Of a stretch of 64,000 bases of DNA, positions 43,101-52,059 are shown piece after piece. Both the position numbers and the translations under genes were made by a program. The stretch lies in the NCBI GenBank assembly GCA_049515555.1, contig JBEKTY010000007.1:31437-95436 (forward strand), given 5' to 3'. How positions within the stretch are numbered: the first letter of the stretch is position 1; every line of letters begins with the position of its first letter. The DNA comes from JBEKTY01 sp049515555. GTDB lineage: Bacteria; Planctomycetota; Planctomycetia; Pirellulales; Thermoguttaceae. Under the pieces are notes generated by a model, which ran no database searches, was not told the DNA's origin, and saw only the letters and a list, made by a program, of their open reading frames with translations.

Positions 43101-46100
43101 CGGCTGCTGTGGACGCCGGCCACGCAGTACCTGCGGCCGGCGCTGACGGTGCCCCCGGACGTGCAGGGCGACCTGACCTTGCAGGCCGCCGTCGAGGGCA
43201 AAGAGGCCACGGCCACGATCAAGATCAAGCCCACCGGCCCGGACGCCAAGGACGCGGCGGCCCGGCTGGTATTCGAGCGCGAGCCGGGCGGCTGGTACGT
43301 GCCCGTCGGGCAGCAGCAGCGGTACGCCATCCTGGTCGATAAGGGCGGCGCGGCCGAGCCGGCGGCCGATATCCACTGGCCGGCCAATTTCGAGAACGAT
43401 TACATCCGCTGGGAGGCCCCCGTGCTGACGGCCAAGCGGGAAAACTACACGCAGTGGATGCGGGCCGAGGCTGGCGGCCGCGCCGTATTGTTCCACACCA
43501 CCACCTGCATGCCGCCGCCACCCGACGTCGTGCTGCCGCCCAGCGGCGACGTGCCGCAGTTCGTCAAGATCCTCAGCGACCAGGGGCCCGTGGTCCGCTT
43601 CCCCGTGGGCGCGGCCTTCAACGATTTCCGGGTCGAGGCCCATTATGCCGACGGATTCACGCGGCTGGTGACGAAAAGGTGCACCATCCGCACGCCCGAG
43701 CCCCCCGAAAGCGCCTACCTGACGGCCAGCAACGGCCGGCTGATCGGCGTCCGCGTGGGCGCGACCGACGTCAGCGCCGAGTACGACGGCGTGCACAGCC
43801 AGGCCCCGCCGCTAAAGGCCGAAGTACTGGCCGGAGTGGACATCGACCGCCTGGCGATCGACCCCTCGGCGGTCATCATGCGGCCCGGCGAAACCTCCGG
43901 CCTGAAGGCCATCGGCTACAAGAACGGCAAGTCGGTGGGCGACCTGACGGGGTTGTCGGGCATGGAGTGGCAATCCACCAACGCGCATGTGGCGCGGGTC
44001 AACGGGCCCTCGGTGGTGGGCGCGGCGCTGGGCCAGGCGGCGGTAACGGTCCGCCACGCCGGCACCACCTCGCCGCCCGCCCCGGTCACGGTAACAGATT
44101 CCATCACCGACGCCCTGAAGGTCGAGCCCAAAACCATCACCCTGCACGTCAACGAGAGCCTGCAGATCGGCTCGGACATCAGCGTCTCGCGGGGCGACAT
44201 GGACGTCAGCCGGCAGTGCGAGGTCACGCCCGAGCTGGCCGGCGTGGTGGACTACAACCGCCTTACCGGCACGCTCACCGGGCGGCGGGTGGGGCACGTG
44301 CCGGTGGCCTTCGCCCTGGGCGACAAGGTCCGCCGCGTGCTGGTCGACGTGGTGGGCGGCGTGGCCGCGGTCGAGGGCGAGGTGGCCATCGAGCCCGCCA
44401 GCCCCCGCCTGGCCCCGGGGCAGTCTGAACACCTGCGGGTGTTTATCATCGCCCCCGACGGCGAGCGGATCGATCGCACCACCACCGCCGTCTTCAAGAC
44501 CTCGGACGACAAAGTCGCCGCGATGCAAGGCGACCGGCTGTGCGCCTTGTCGCCTGGCAAGGCCAACATCCTGGCCGTGGTGGGCGGGATGAAGCCCGGC
44601 CGGGCCGCGGCCGAGGTCGTCGGCGAGCCGATTACCAAGCTGGACCTCGATCCGAAGCAGATCGACCTTTCGGTGGGCGATACGGCCCGCATGAGCGTCT
44701 TCGGCGAGTCGGCCTCCTGCGGCACGAAGGAGCTGTTCCCGCAGCCGGAGCTGAAGATCGCACCGGTGAGGCAGGGCGTGATCCAAGTGGTGGGCAACGA
44801 CGAGGTCCACGCCTTGGCCGTGGGCCAGGATGCCATCCAGGTGAGCTTTCGCGACTTGCCGCAGCAGCAGATCCAAGTAACGGTGGCCAACAATCCGTTT
44901 ACCGATTTGCAGATCGAGCCGGCGCACATGACGCTCGCGCCCGGGCAGAGCTACCCCTACCAGGTATCGGCCATGCGGGGCGGCCAGCGGCACGTGCTGA
45001 CGCCCGAGCAGGGCGTGCAGATGTTCGTCGGCGATCCCAACGTGGCCCAGGTCGTCAGCGGTACGGCCGTGGCCGCCAAGGCCCCCGGCCACACGACCCT
45101 AGTGGCCCGGTTAGGCGGCCAGAAGGCCGAGGCCAACCTGGACGTCGTGGGCGGCGGGGTCGATACCCTGGTCGGAACCGGCGGCACGGTCGGCGGCGGC
45201 ACCACGGTCGTCGATCCCTACGTGGTGGCGCCCGGCACGGAGATCGTCGGCACCGTGGGCGGCCCGGGACGCGTCGTGATCGTCCATGGCGACGGCGGCG
45301 TGGGCGTGGTCGGCACGGGCGTGGGCGTGATCGGTACGGGCACGGGCGTGGGCGTGATCGGCACGGGCACGGGCGTGATCGGCACCGATGTGGGCGTGAT
45401 TGGCGATACCGCCCTGGTGCCGGCCGGCCGGGTGGTCGGCCTGCAGTTCGAGCCGCAGGCCTATCACTCCAGCGTCCAGGCCCAGCCGCAGGGGGTGCGG
45501 ATCTTCGAGCGGCTGGAGAACGGGCAGAACGGCCGTGAAGTTTCGGCCGACCCCAATCTAACGCTCACCGAACCCAGTGCGGCGGTGGCGACGGTCGAGA
45601 AGGCCGCCGGTAAGGCCCCCGTCATCCACCCCGTCGCCCCGGGAGTGACCCGCATGACCGCCACGCTCGGTACACTGACAACCGCCGAGCCGCTACTGAT
45701 CGACATCCAGGGCGACGTGGCGGGCCTGGCCGGAGTTATGGCCGGGGCCCAACTCGTAGTCAATCCCCCCAGCCTGCCGATCAATTCGGGCGAAACGGCC
45801 GTGCTGGGCGGCGTGCAGCTCGACCCCGGCGGCGGCCAGGTTACCTTCGGCGTCAAGTACAAGATCACCGCGCCCGAGGGGCAAGGCATTGTGACCGTCG
45901 ACGGCAACAAGATACACGGGGTTTCGCCGGGCACGGTGCAAGTGACGGTGACCGCAGTGGACCCGAAGTACCAGGGGCTTTCGGCCTCCGTCTCGGTGCA
46001 GGTGGGCCAGGCCGCCGCGCTCACGATTCAGCCCCCGGAGCTGAGCCTGCAGGTGGGCGACAGCCGGCCGATCGCGGTCATGGCGAAGTCCACCGACGGC

Positions 46101-46616
46101 ACGGACGTGGCCGTCCCGGCCCTGGTAGACAGCGTGGACCCGAGCGTGGGGGCCATGGACCCGAACTCCCCCGGCACGTTCGTGGCCAAGGCCATGGGCC
46201 AGACGAAGATCGTCGCCAAGTACGGGGGCGCGGAGGCCTTTGCCACGGTCTCCGTGACCGGCCAGCGGTTCGAGACGGTCAACCCCACCCTGGACCCCGG
46301 CGGGACCGATTTCGCCGTCAACGTCGAGGTACTAGCGGCGCCCACCGCCGGTGCGTTAGAATACCGGGTTTACAAGGCGGGCGACAACCCGGAAGAAAAC
46401 TGGGTGCCCAACCAGCTCGAAGGCAACCACCAGAAGGTCGTCCTCCGCAGCCAGCGGATGCCTTACGCGGCCGATACCGAAATGTATCACCTGGTCCTGG
46501 AGGCCCGCGACAAGGGCGGCCAGTCGGTGCAGAAATATCCGCTCACTTTCCAATTGATCCGGACGATCCAGATCCAGCAGCTCAAGGAACCCCTCCAACC
46601 CAAAGACACAAAGTGA
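40137..46616 (+). CDS. Membrane-anchored zinc-ribbon protein with about 15 bacterial Ig-like repeats
   Basis: 2159 aa. Residues 1-160 form a cytoplasmic domain (RFVRIDLSESARDYRPIAVE, YFFRYRDILGNWRLVWCW). A zinc ribbon has Cys near 165, 170, 184 and 187 (CTDPAC, CPSCEG). One membrane helix lies near 203-222 (IAALAGLLLLLLFGGALWWA). The remaining 1900 residues are Big_2-like Ig repeats (LAIDPSAVIMRPGETSGLKA, LDLDPKQIDLSVGDTARMSV, LTIQPPELSLQVGDSRPIAV), broken near 1690-1770 by a Gly/Val/Thr run (VGVIGTGTGVGVIG). With Ig repeats outside and a zinc ribbon inside it could link cytoplasm and exterior. It heads the five-gene operon; the next start is 1 base after its stop. Confidence 0.82.
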   Translation: MATRFVRIDLSESARDYRPIAVEPGVPMLDRSGGNNRIVFRWLGGMVGEPVWEGDSVSFYARDDEGGRLEEVVCQPASDQDLRTILKDDVEKLRERLGQSRAETPTERLLRRTLLSEFEDLVDKPYRTDLDSYFFRYRDILGNWRLVWCWGYQRLDAEPAPAVVCTDPACNLLFVRRPGKSPRCPSCEGLLSNRPMRRTNWRIAALAGLLLLLLFGGALWWAIRPSHLIAAPSPVVAPVGSRVEFQVWKAGLLRKQDVTRQSIGISYDPRVARLNQAAGTVTLVGTGTTKICFYAGRLKTEVPIQAEPSANPDKIFIEPSRIELAVGSTARAKLVGEYKDGKRADLSEVAQWKVPSDGTVYASGSLVEGMAQGTSTLSARYRANPESPWMDASTAVTVTKVDFLALEAGVDPKAIGVGLAGKLRMDAVATDGHRYSVLESSQLKASVDPSYVAAVAGANLQGRRTGAGKLAAVFGEKNLSAGADFTVVAPPAVVAEVRPENLDLVVGEIADISYVSPEQDPLRLSSSRPGIVDITAANRIIGRAVGDTEIDVSQSGKTIGKIGVTVTQAEFQSLAIDPAGVAMAVDDTARPRVMALIKGSDPPRSAEIAPDLVVCERVPSPRYAELDQRLMELRGVAPTNPLKPETLLVKFAGQKASAAVEVMVAPCRLEIAPPGPIDLPLGQMMRLSAYATYSGGRCVQVPSERLRWASEEKSVPGLKIYNDRIGAVKAGAGPLTVYASYFRRESNRVVFKSVEADPNLKLALELDRMIRLTGEQGQAMLTGSSPAGDVELVPELAAYKSSDVKVLKMKYPNSGQFFTTRQPGEATITASHAAAKDPVSLKLRVYDAAKSRLVFDPAAVKVAVNEQVPVNLMLEVTEGGKPERVAMEGPGVGYTVERPDAVRWAPPRLTGLSPSKPFELSGRYPVLSRPAYARVEVVAAEAEDLRITPAAATLAPGQTITLAVERKEAGSDQWQEVRPDAAAWSVPARLLWTPATQYLRPALTVPPDVQGDLTLQAAVEGKEATATIKIKPTGPDAKDAAARLVFEREPGGWYVPVGQQQRYAILVDKGGAAEPAADIHWPANFENDYIRWEAPVLTAKRENYTQWMRAEAGGRAVLFHTTTCMPPPPDVVLPPSGDVPQFVKILSDQGPVVRFPVGAAFNDFRVEAHYADGFTRLVTKRCTIRTPEPPESAYLTASNGRLIGVRVGATDVSAEYDGVHSQAPPLKAEVLAGVDIDRLAIDPSAVIMRPGETSGLKAIGYKNGKSVGDLTGLSGMEWQSTNAHVARVNGPSVVGAALGQAAVTVRHAGTTSPPAPVTVTDSITDALKVEPKTITLHVNESLQIGSDISVSRGDMDVSRQCEVTPELAGVVDYNRLTGTLTGRRVGHVPVAFALGDKVRRVLVDVVGGVAAVEGEVAIEPASPRLAPGQSEHLRVFIIAPDGERIDRTTTAVFKTSDDKVAAMQGDRLCALSPGKANILAVVGGMKPGRAAAEVVGEPITKLDLDPKQIDLSVGDTARMSVFGESASCGTKELFPQPELKIAPVRQGVIQVVGNDEVHALAVGQDAIQVSFRDLPQQQIQVTVANNPFTDLQIEPAHMTLAPGQSYPYQVSAMRGGQRHVLTPEQGVQMFVGDPNVAQVVSGTAVAAKAPGHTTLVARLGGQKAEANLDVVGGGVDTLVGTGGTVGGGTTVVDPYVVAPGTEIVGTVGGPGRVVIVHGDGGVGVVGTGVGVIGTGTGVGVIGTGTGVIGTDVGVIGDTALVPAGRVVGLQFEPQAYHSSVQAQPQGVRIFERLENGQNGREVSADPNLTLTEPSAAVATVEKAAGKAPVIHPVAPGVTRMTATLGTLTTAEPLLIDIQGDVAGLAGVMAGAQLVVNPPSLPINSGETAVLGGVQLDPGGGQVTFGVKYKITAPEGQGIVTVDGNKIHGVSPGTVQVTVTAVDPKYQGLSASVSVQVGQAAALTIQPPELSLQVGDSRPIAVMAKSTDGTDVAVPALVDSVDPSVGAMDPNSPGTFVAKAMGQTKIVAKYGGAEAFATVSVTGQRFETVNPTLDPGGTDFAVNVEVLAAPTAGALEYRVYKAGDNPEENWVPNQLEGNHQKVVLRSQRMPYAADTEMYHLVLEARDKGGQSVQKYPLTFQLIRTIQIQQLKEPLQPKDTK

Positions 46617-46617
46617 C

Positions 46618-49182
46618 ATGGCGTTTCCAGATGAACGTGATCGGCAGTTGATCCGCCGGGCGGACCAGGTGGAGAACCTGGCGACGGGCCTGTGCGATTG
46701 GCTCTCGGAGTACAACCCGGCGCGGAGGACCACCGACCTGCTCCCGGTAAACGAGAGCGACGAGTTCGAGGTGTTGCAGCTTCGGCGGCTGGCCAGCAGC
46801 CTGTACACCTCGGCCAAGGTGCCCGTGGCCGCGGCGGCCTACGGGGCCTCGCAGGTGGGCAAGAGCCTGTTCATGGGCCAGGTGCTGCGGCCGCAGAGCG
46901 AGAACTACTGCCCCATCGGCGGCGACGAGACGCTGGGCGAGCCGGCCTATTACAAGAACCTGTCGTTCGACAACGACCTGAACCCGCAGTGCGGCTCGCA
47001 GGAGGCCACGGCCCTGGTCACGCGCTTCACGACCAAGGACCGCATCGGCGCCGGCGTATCGCCCGCCTACCCGGTGATGGTGCGGGCCCTGACGCGGGCC
47101 GAGTGGCTGCGGGTGCTCGCCCGCGGCTTCCACGCCGAGTGCAAGACGCCGGCCCGCACCTGGCAGCAGGCCGACCTCGAGGAGCTGTTCGAGGACCTTT
47201 CCCGCCAGCACCCCGATGCCCAGGTCGATCGCCGCTGGCGGATGGACATCCTGGACGCCTTCTCCTACATGCGGAACGTCGATCGCCGCGGCTTCGCGGC
47301 CACCGAGTCCGTGCTCAACGGCCTGTTGAGCCGCTACCCCATGACCGAGGAGGGCTACGTGGCCGCGGTCTCGGCGCTGTTCTGGGACCGTTGGGAGTCG
47401 CTGACCTCGCTGTTCGTGCGGATCGCCAGTTTTCTCAAGCGGATCACGCTGGGCGACCACGACCCGGCCATCTTCCTGCACTGGGCCGCCGTCCGCTTCC
47501 TGTTGGACAGCCAGCGCTCCAAGTCCTACGACCGCCCCAACTCGAAGATCTGGACGCACGTGGCCTGGAGCGACATCTACCTCACGCCCAAGGAGAAGTA
47601 TTACGTTCTCGACTACCGGCCCAACAGCGGCATGGGCACGGAGGAGCTCGAGACCATCCAGGCCGGCATGCTGGAGTTGGTCATGCCCATCCTGCCCCAC
47701 CGTCTCAGCGACGAATGGCGGAAGGTGATCGAGCAGATGGACTTCCTGGACGTGCCGGGGATGCGGGCGGTCCGCACGGGCATCGAGCAGGGCAAGCGGA
47801 CCAGTGCCGACAGCCTCGAAGAGCAGATGGAGATCGTCAAGCGCGGCAAGGTCTCGTACCTCTTCGAGCGCTTCGTCGACGAGCTGCAGATCCAGACCCT
47901 CTTCCTGCTGTTGCGCGGCGGGAACCTCGAGGTCAAGGCGCAGATGAAGTATCACGTCGAGAAGTGGGGCAAGGCCCGCTACGGCGAGAAAGTCTGGCCG
48001 CACAAGGTTCAGGACGAGGTGCCGGCCCTCTTCGTGGGCATCACCGGCCTGGACGAGGAGTTCCGCAATCGCGAGATCTTCGCCGAGAAAATCCTGTACG
48101 ACACGCGGTTGAACTCGCTCCTGGACACGCTGGGCAACGTGCTCACCGATTTCGGCGGCAAGGGGAAGGCCTTTACCAACGTGTACCCCATCCGCTATCC
48201 GGGCACGTGGGACACCAACGCCGAGCAGCGCGAGCAGGAGATGCCCGAAAAGTGGGACCGCGCCCGCAAGGCCTTCCTCGAATCGGAGATGGTGCGGACC
48301 TTCGTCCGCGACCCGGCCACCCGCTGGGACGTGGCCATGAAGGACGGCGACGGCGGGCAGTCGCTCATCAGCGGCGGGATCCGCGCCGTCACCAGCGCCG
48401 ACGCCAAGCAGGACCAGCTCCAGAAGGAAATCGCCGAGGTAATGAACCGGCTCTTGCAGCTCTCGCGGGGCTGGGTCGTCGATCCCGATACGAACATCGA
48501 CCGCGAGAAGCGGCTGATCGCCGCCCGCAAGGTCCTCGACTGGCTGACCTCCGACGAGGAGCGGATCTACCAGCGGGTGCACGCCTTGCAGGAATCGCTG
48601 TGCATGGCCGCCGGCGAGGAGCTGCAGGTCGCCGATTGCGCCGAGACCCAGACCCGGCGGCACGGCGACCCCTTGCCCCGCGAGCTTAAAAATTACCTGC
48701 ACGAATGGGCCACGGTGGCCGTGCCCAAACGCTGGGAGGCCTTCTGCAACGAGCACCGCGAGGGCGAGCCGTGGCTCGACCCCGGCGACCTGAACACCTT
48801 CACCCGCTACCTGCGGGACTACCTGCTCACGGACAAGGTGTTCGGGCAGTTGGTGGGGGTGATGCAGCCGGTGGTGACGCTGAAGACGCGGGACGAGGCG
48901 GCCCGCCGCCGCGCCCGCCGCAAGTACGTCCGCATCATCCTCAACGATTACATCATGAATCCCGGCCCCAGCCGCGCCCCCATCTTCGCCGCGGACGCCG
49001 CGGCGGTCAAGAAAGACAACGGCGACCAGGATTTCACCCGCTTCGGCCTGATGGCCTCCTTCGTCCAGTTGTGGGTCAACCGCATGCCGCTGGCCTTGGC
49101 GCTGGGGGCGGGCGAGCACATCCGCCTCCCCCCCGGCAACATGGAGCTGATACACATCCTCGAACCGTTCGAAACCAAGTGA
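46618..49182 (+). CDS. SrfC-like P-loop GTPase/ATPase
   Basis: 854 aa. A Walker A motif stands at residues 75-82 (AAYGASQVGKSLFMGQVL), and about 50 residues on comes QEATALVTRFT, which resembles the KEATGLVTRF signature I recall for the SrfC (Virul_Fac) family. A Walker B/G3-like DxPG lies near residue 378 (QMDFLDVPGMRA). The rest is helical and dynamin-like in feel, ending with LWVNRMPLALALGAGEH. In Salmonella, srfABC are SsrB-regulated genes of unclear function. Here the gene sits between the Ig-repeat gene (1 nt) and the SrfB-like gene (7 nt), which fits a conserved SrfB-SrfC pair. Confidence 0.78.
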   Translation: MAFPDERDRQLIRRADQVENLATGLCDWLSEYNPARRTTDLLPVNESDEFEVLQLRRLASSLYTSAKVPVAAAAYGASQVGKSLFMGQVLRPQSENYCPIGGDETLGEPAYYKNLSFDNDLNPQCGSQEATALVTRFTTKDRIGAGVSPAYPVMVRALTRAEWLRVLARGFHAECKTPARTWQQADLEELFEDLSRQHPDAQVDRRWRMDILDAFSYMRNVDRRGFAATESVLNGLLSRYPMTEEGYVAAVSALFWDRWESLTSLFVRIASFLKRITLGDHDPAIFLHWAAVRFLLDSQRSKSYDRPNSKIWTHVAWSDIYLTPKEKYYVLDYRPNSGMGTEELETIQAGMLELVMPILPHRLSDEWRKVIEQMDFLDVPGMRAVRTGIEQGKRTSADSLEEQMEIVKRGKVSYLFERFVDELQIQTLFLLLRGGNLEVKAQMKYHVEKWGKARYGEKVWPHKVQDEVPALFVGITGLDEEFRNREIFAEKILYDTRLNSLLDTLGNVLTDFGGKGKAFTNVYPIRYPGTWDTNAEQREQEMPEKWDRARKAFLESEMVRTFVRDPATRWDVAMKDGDGGQSLISGGIRAVTSADAKQDQLQKEIAEVMNRLLQLSRGWVVDPDTNIDREKRLIAARKVLDWLTSDEERIYQRVHALQESLCMAAGEELQVADCAETQTRRHGDPLPRELKNYLHEWATVAVPKRWEAFCNEHREGEPWLDPGDLNTFTRYLRDYLLTDKVFGQLVGVMQPVVTLKTRDEAARRRARRKYVRIILNDYIMNPGPSRAPIFAADAAAVKKDNGDQDFTRFGLMASFVQLWVNRMPLALALGAGEHIRLPPGNMELIHILEPFETK

Positions 49183-49189
49183 CTCTCTC

Positions 49190-51985
49190 ATGCACGTCCT
49201 CTTCGCCAATACCGGCGTCCAGATCGTCTGCCTGCCAGTCAAGGGCGGCACCCGCTACCAGACCAACCAGATCGGCTACGGCTGGCAGCGCTCCTTCTGC
49301 GGCAGCGGGCAGGAAAAGCAGGGCCCCCGTGGCATCCCCTACGTCCAGTGGCAGATCATCCAGTCCGGCACCACGCGGCTGTTCCTGGCCGTCGATACCT
49401 CCTGCGGCGACCCCGAGGTCGGCTATTTCTGCTCGCCCAGCGCCCTGACCAGGGACTTCCTGGTGAACCTCTCGGGCCTGCTGGACCTGGAGAACAAGCC
49501 GCTGAAGGGCATCCCCGAGATCGAGTTGTGCATTCGCCCCGCCGCGGCCAGCGCCGGCGACGCCAAGCACGTGCACATGATTATCGACTTCGGCAACAGC
49601 CGCACCGGCGTGCTGTTGCTGGAGCTGGCCGGCGAGATCGCGCAGACCCCGCAGATGCTGCCCTTCGAGCTGGTCAACCGCTACCACCTCGACGCCTGGA
49701 ACGAGGAGGGCGATACGGTCCCCCTGCCCCTGGCCCGCTGGTTCTCCTCCAAGACCCACTGGTGCAACACGCCCTACGTGGGGCCCTCGGCGCAGAAGAA
49801 GCACGAGTACCACTCCGTGGGCGAGGACGACGCCAAGGGCGGCTGGTTCGGCCGCGGCAAGAAAAGCCGCCAGGCCAAGGTCGAGGTGGTCGTCACCCCG
49901 CCCTTGTTCGACGACCTGTCGATGGTCCGCCTGGGCCGCGAGGCCGACGACGTGGTGCAAGTGATGCAGGTCGAGGGCGACATCCGCACCGGCGTCAGCT
50001 CGCCCAAGCGCTACCTGTGGGCCGACGACTCGAGCTGGCTGGAAGGCGCCAACTGGCACATGGCCGATCCCGCCGACCGCTGCAAGACCGGCACCTACGC
50101 CTCGCCCCTGAAGGGCCCCTTCCTGAAGTTCGTCCACGAGGACGACAGCGACTTCCTGCTCCAGGAGAACCTGCCCAAAGAGGAGGAGTACGCCAGCGAG
50201 CAGCCGCTCAAGCCCCGGCACGCACCCCGCGTGCTGATGACCGCCGCGTTGTACGAGATGCTCTGCCAGGCCTACACCTACGTCAACTCGGCGGCCTACC
50301 GCAACGCCTCGGGCGAGGCCGGCCGGGCCCGCGAAATCCGCACCCTCACCCTCAGCTTCCCCAGCGGCATGATCCAGGAGGAGCAGCGCCGCTTCGCCGC
50401 CCAGGGCAACAAGGCCATCAACATCTTCTCCATGACCCTCGGCAAGAACCAGCGCTGCAAGCCGGAGCTCAACCTGGGCATCGACGAGGCCAGCGCCGTG
50501 CACCTGACCTACATCTGGAGCGAGCTGCGGATGCTGGGCCAGGACCCCCGGCTGTGGTTCACAACCATGCGCCAGGACCGGGGCCGCAAGAAGGCCAAGG
50601 CCGAAGAGGTCCCCGAGGCGGCTATCGGCCGGGTGGCCGGTGCGCGGCGGGTCATGCCCCGCCCCGGCCTGGCCCGACCCGGCGGCCCGCAACGCGGCAA
50701 GTCCAACGAGCCCGAAACCTTCGGCGACGAAGCCAACGAAATCCGCATCGCCTGCATCGACATCGGCGGCGGCACCACCGACCTGATGATCGCCCGCTAC
50801 AACTTCGAGTCCAAGATCGACGATTATGTCCGCGGCCAGGTCCTGCACCAGGACGGCATCTCGCTGGGCGGCGACCAGTTGGTCAAGCGCCTCCTGGAAG
50901 TGGTCATCGTGCCCACCTTCGCCGATTCGCTGGGCATCGAGGAGGAAGACGTGCAGTTGCTCTTCGGCCCCGAGGTCCCCCGCAACCGCGAGCTGCGGGC
51001 CCATCGCGTGAGCTGGATGAACCGCCTCTTCGTCCCCCTGGCCCAGGCCTACCTCAGCAACGCCGGCGACGACGTGGGCGAGCCCATCACCCACACCAAC
51101 CCCGAGGTGGTCGATCCCGTCGTGGTCGAGTCGCTGCAGAAGGCCTTCGACAAGCTCCGCGGCCCGGGCTATTACAACGCCAACCAGGAGATCAACCTGG
51201 TCTACGACCGCACCGAGTTCGAGAGCGTGGTGTACGACGTCTTCGCCGATCTGCTGTACGACTTCTGCCAGCGGATCGTGGAGCAGGAGACCGACGTGGT
51301 GCTGCTGGCCGGCCTGCCCTCCAAGCTCGGCTACATCCAGCAGTTGGTGAAGATGTACGTGCCCCTGTCGCCCTCGCGGATCGTGCCCATGCACAACCAC
51401 TACGCCGGCAACTGGTACCCCTACCAGGACGAGAAGGGCCACAATCCCGGGGTGATCATCGATCCCAAGAGCCCGGTGGTGGTGGGGGCGGCCATCGAGT
51501 TCATGGCCCGCCACGGCATGCTCCCCCAGTTCAAGTTCGACATGAAGGGCCGCACCTACGAGAACACCTATTACTGGGGCGTTATGACCGACGCCACCTC
51601 CGGCATCCGCACCGAGCGGATCCTCTTCGAGCCCGTCACCGAGCAGAGCCGCGAGGATATCACCGAGTTCTCGACCAGCTCGCAGCGCGTGCTCATCGGC
51701 CGCAAGCTCAGCGGCGAGGAAGGGGCCCAGGCCACTCCCGTCTACCTGCTCAAGATCGACCCCGGCGACCGCATCGGCCCCACCCAAATCCACGTCAAGA
51801 TCAAACGCAAGCACGCCACCAAGGACCAGGAGGAGATCCTCGAAGTCGACCAGGTTACCGGCGTCGTGGCCGGCGAAGACGCCTCCCTGGGCGAAAACGT
51901 CTTCTTCGCCTGGCGAACCCTGGCCGACGAACGATACTATCTCGACACGGGCGGGCTGGACAACATCGAATTCGGAACCCGTTAA
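49190..51985 (+). CDS. SrfB-like actin/Hsp70-fold protein
   Basis: 931 aa from ATG 49190. Two nucleotide-binding loops of the actin/Hsp70/sugar-kinase superfamily are clear: MIIDFGNSRTGVLLLELAG near residue 132 (phosphate 1) and IACIDIGGGTTDLMIARYNF near 524 (phosphate 2). VVLLAGLPSKLGYIQQLV near 704 is an adenosine-type motif. The long insert between the two loops and the total length match SrfB (PF07520), about 990 aa in Salmonella. It probably binds and hydrolyses ATP and works with the SrfC-like protein next to it. There is no signal peptide, so it is cytoplasmic. Confidence 0.78.
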   Translation: MHVLFANTGVQIVCLPVKGGTRYQTNQIGYGWQRSFCGSGQEKQGPRGIPYVQWQIIQSGTTRLFLAVDTSCGDPEVGYFCSPSALTRDFLVNLSGLLDLENKPLKGIPEIELCIRPAAASAGDAKHVHMIIDFGNSRTGVLLLELAGEIAQTPQMLPFELVNRYHLDAWNEEGDTVPLPLARWFSSKTHWCNTPYVGPSAQKKHEYHSVGEDDAKGGWFGRGKKSRQAKVEVVVTPPLFDDLSMVRLGREADDVVQVMQVEGDIRTGVSSPKRYLWADDSSWLEGANWHMADPADRCKTGTYASPLKGPFLKFVHEDDSDFLLQENLPKEEEYASEQPLKPRHAPRVLMTAALYEMLCQAYTYVNSAAYRNASGEAGRAREIRTLTLSFPSGMIQEEQRRFAAQGNKAINIFSMTLGKNQRCKPELNLGIDEASAVHLTYIWSELRMLGQDPRLWFTTMRQDRGRKKAKAEEVPEAAIGRVAGARRVMPRPGLARPGGPQRGKSNEPETFGDEANEIRIACIDIGGGTTDLMIARYNFESKIDDYVRGQVLHQDGISLGGDQLVKRLLEVVIVPTFADSLGIEEEDVQLLFGPEVPRNRELRAHRVSWMNRLFVPLAQAYLSNAGDDVGEPITHTNPEVVDPVVVESLQKAFDKLRGPGYYNANQEINLVYDRTEFESVVYDVFADLLYDFCQRIVEQETDVVLLAGLPSKLGYIQQLVKMYVPLSPSRIVPMHNHYAGNWYPYQDEKGHNPGVIIDPKSPVVVGAAIEFMARHGMLPQFKFDMKGRTYENTYYWGVMTDATSGIRTERILFEPVTEQSREDITEFSTSSQRVLIGRKLSGEEGAQATPVYLLKIDPGDRIGPTQIHVKIKRKHATKDQEEILEVDQVTGVVAGEDASLGENVFFAWRTLADERYYLDTGGLDNIEFGTR

Positions 51986-51989
51986 CACT

Positions 51990-52033
51990 GGGGACTGTCC
52001 CAATTTTCGTCCCACGAAAATGGGACTGTCCCC
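51990..52033. repeat. 44-bp palindromic repeat, copy C, inside the Srf-like operon
   Basis: GGGGACTGTCCCA, ATTTTCGTCCCACGAAAA, TGGGACTGTCCCC. It fills most of the 74-base gap between the SrfB-like gene and the coiled-coil gene, the only gap over 10 bases in the operon. Confidence 0.9.
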
Positions 52034-52059
52034 TTCGGAATTGGGAAAAGGAAGGACCT

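Noticed and set aside
43812..45092. Long minus-strand frame under the Ig-repeat gene
   Set aside because: Antisense frame with Arg/His/Gly bias, and the plus-strand repeats are coherent over 6.4 kb.
45290..45400. Regular GGCGTGGGCGTGATCGGC-type repeats that could suggest a CRISPR array
   Set aside because: Units are short, unequal, without spacers, and encode a Gly/Val/Thr run in frame in a large protein.
49076..52015. 979-codon open frame on the minus strand
   Set aside because: It lies fully antisense to the SrfB-like gene, which has clear ATP-binding motifs. The minus-strand text is repetitive Gly/Val/His/Asp with no domains and reflects high-GC codon use.
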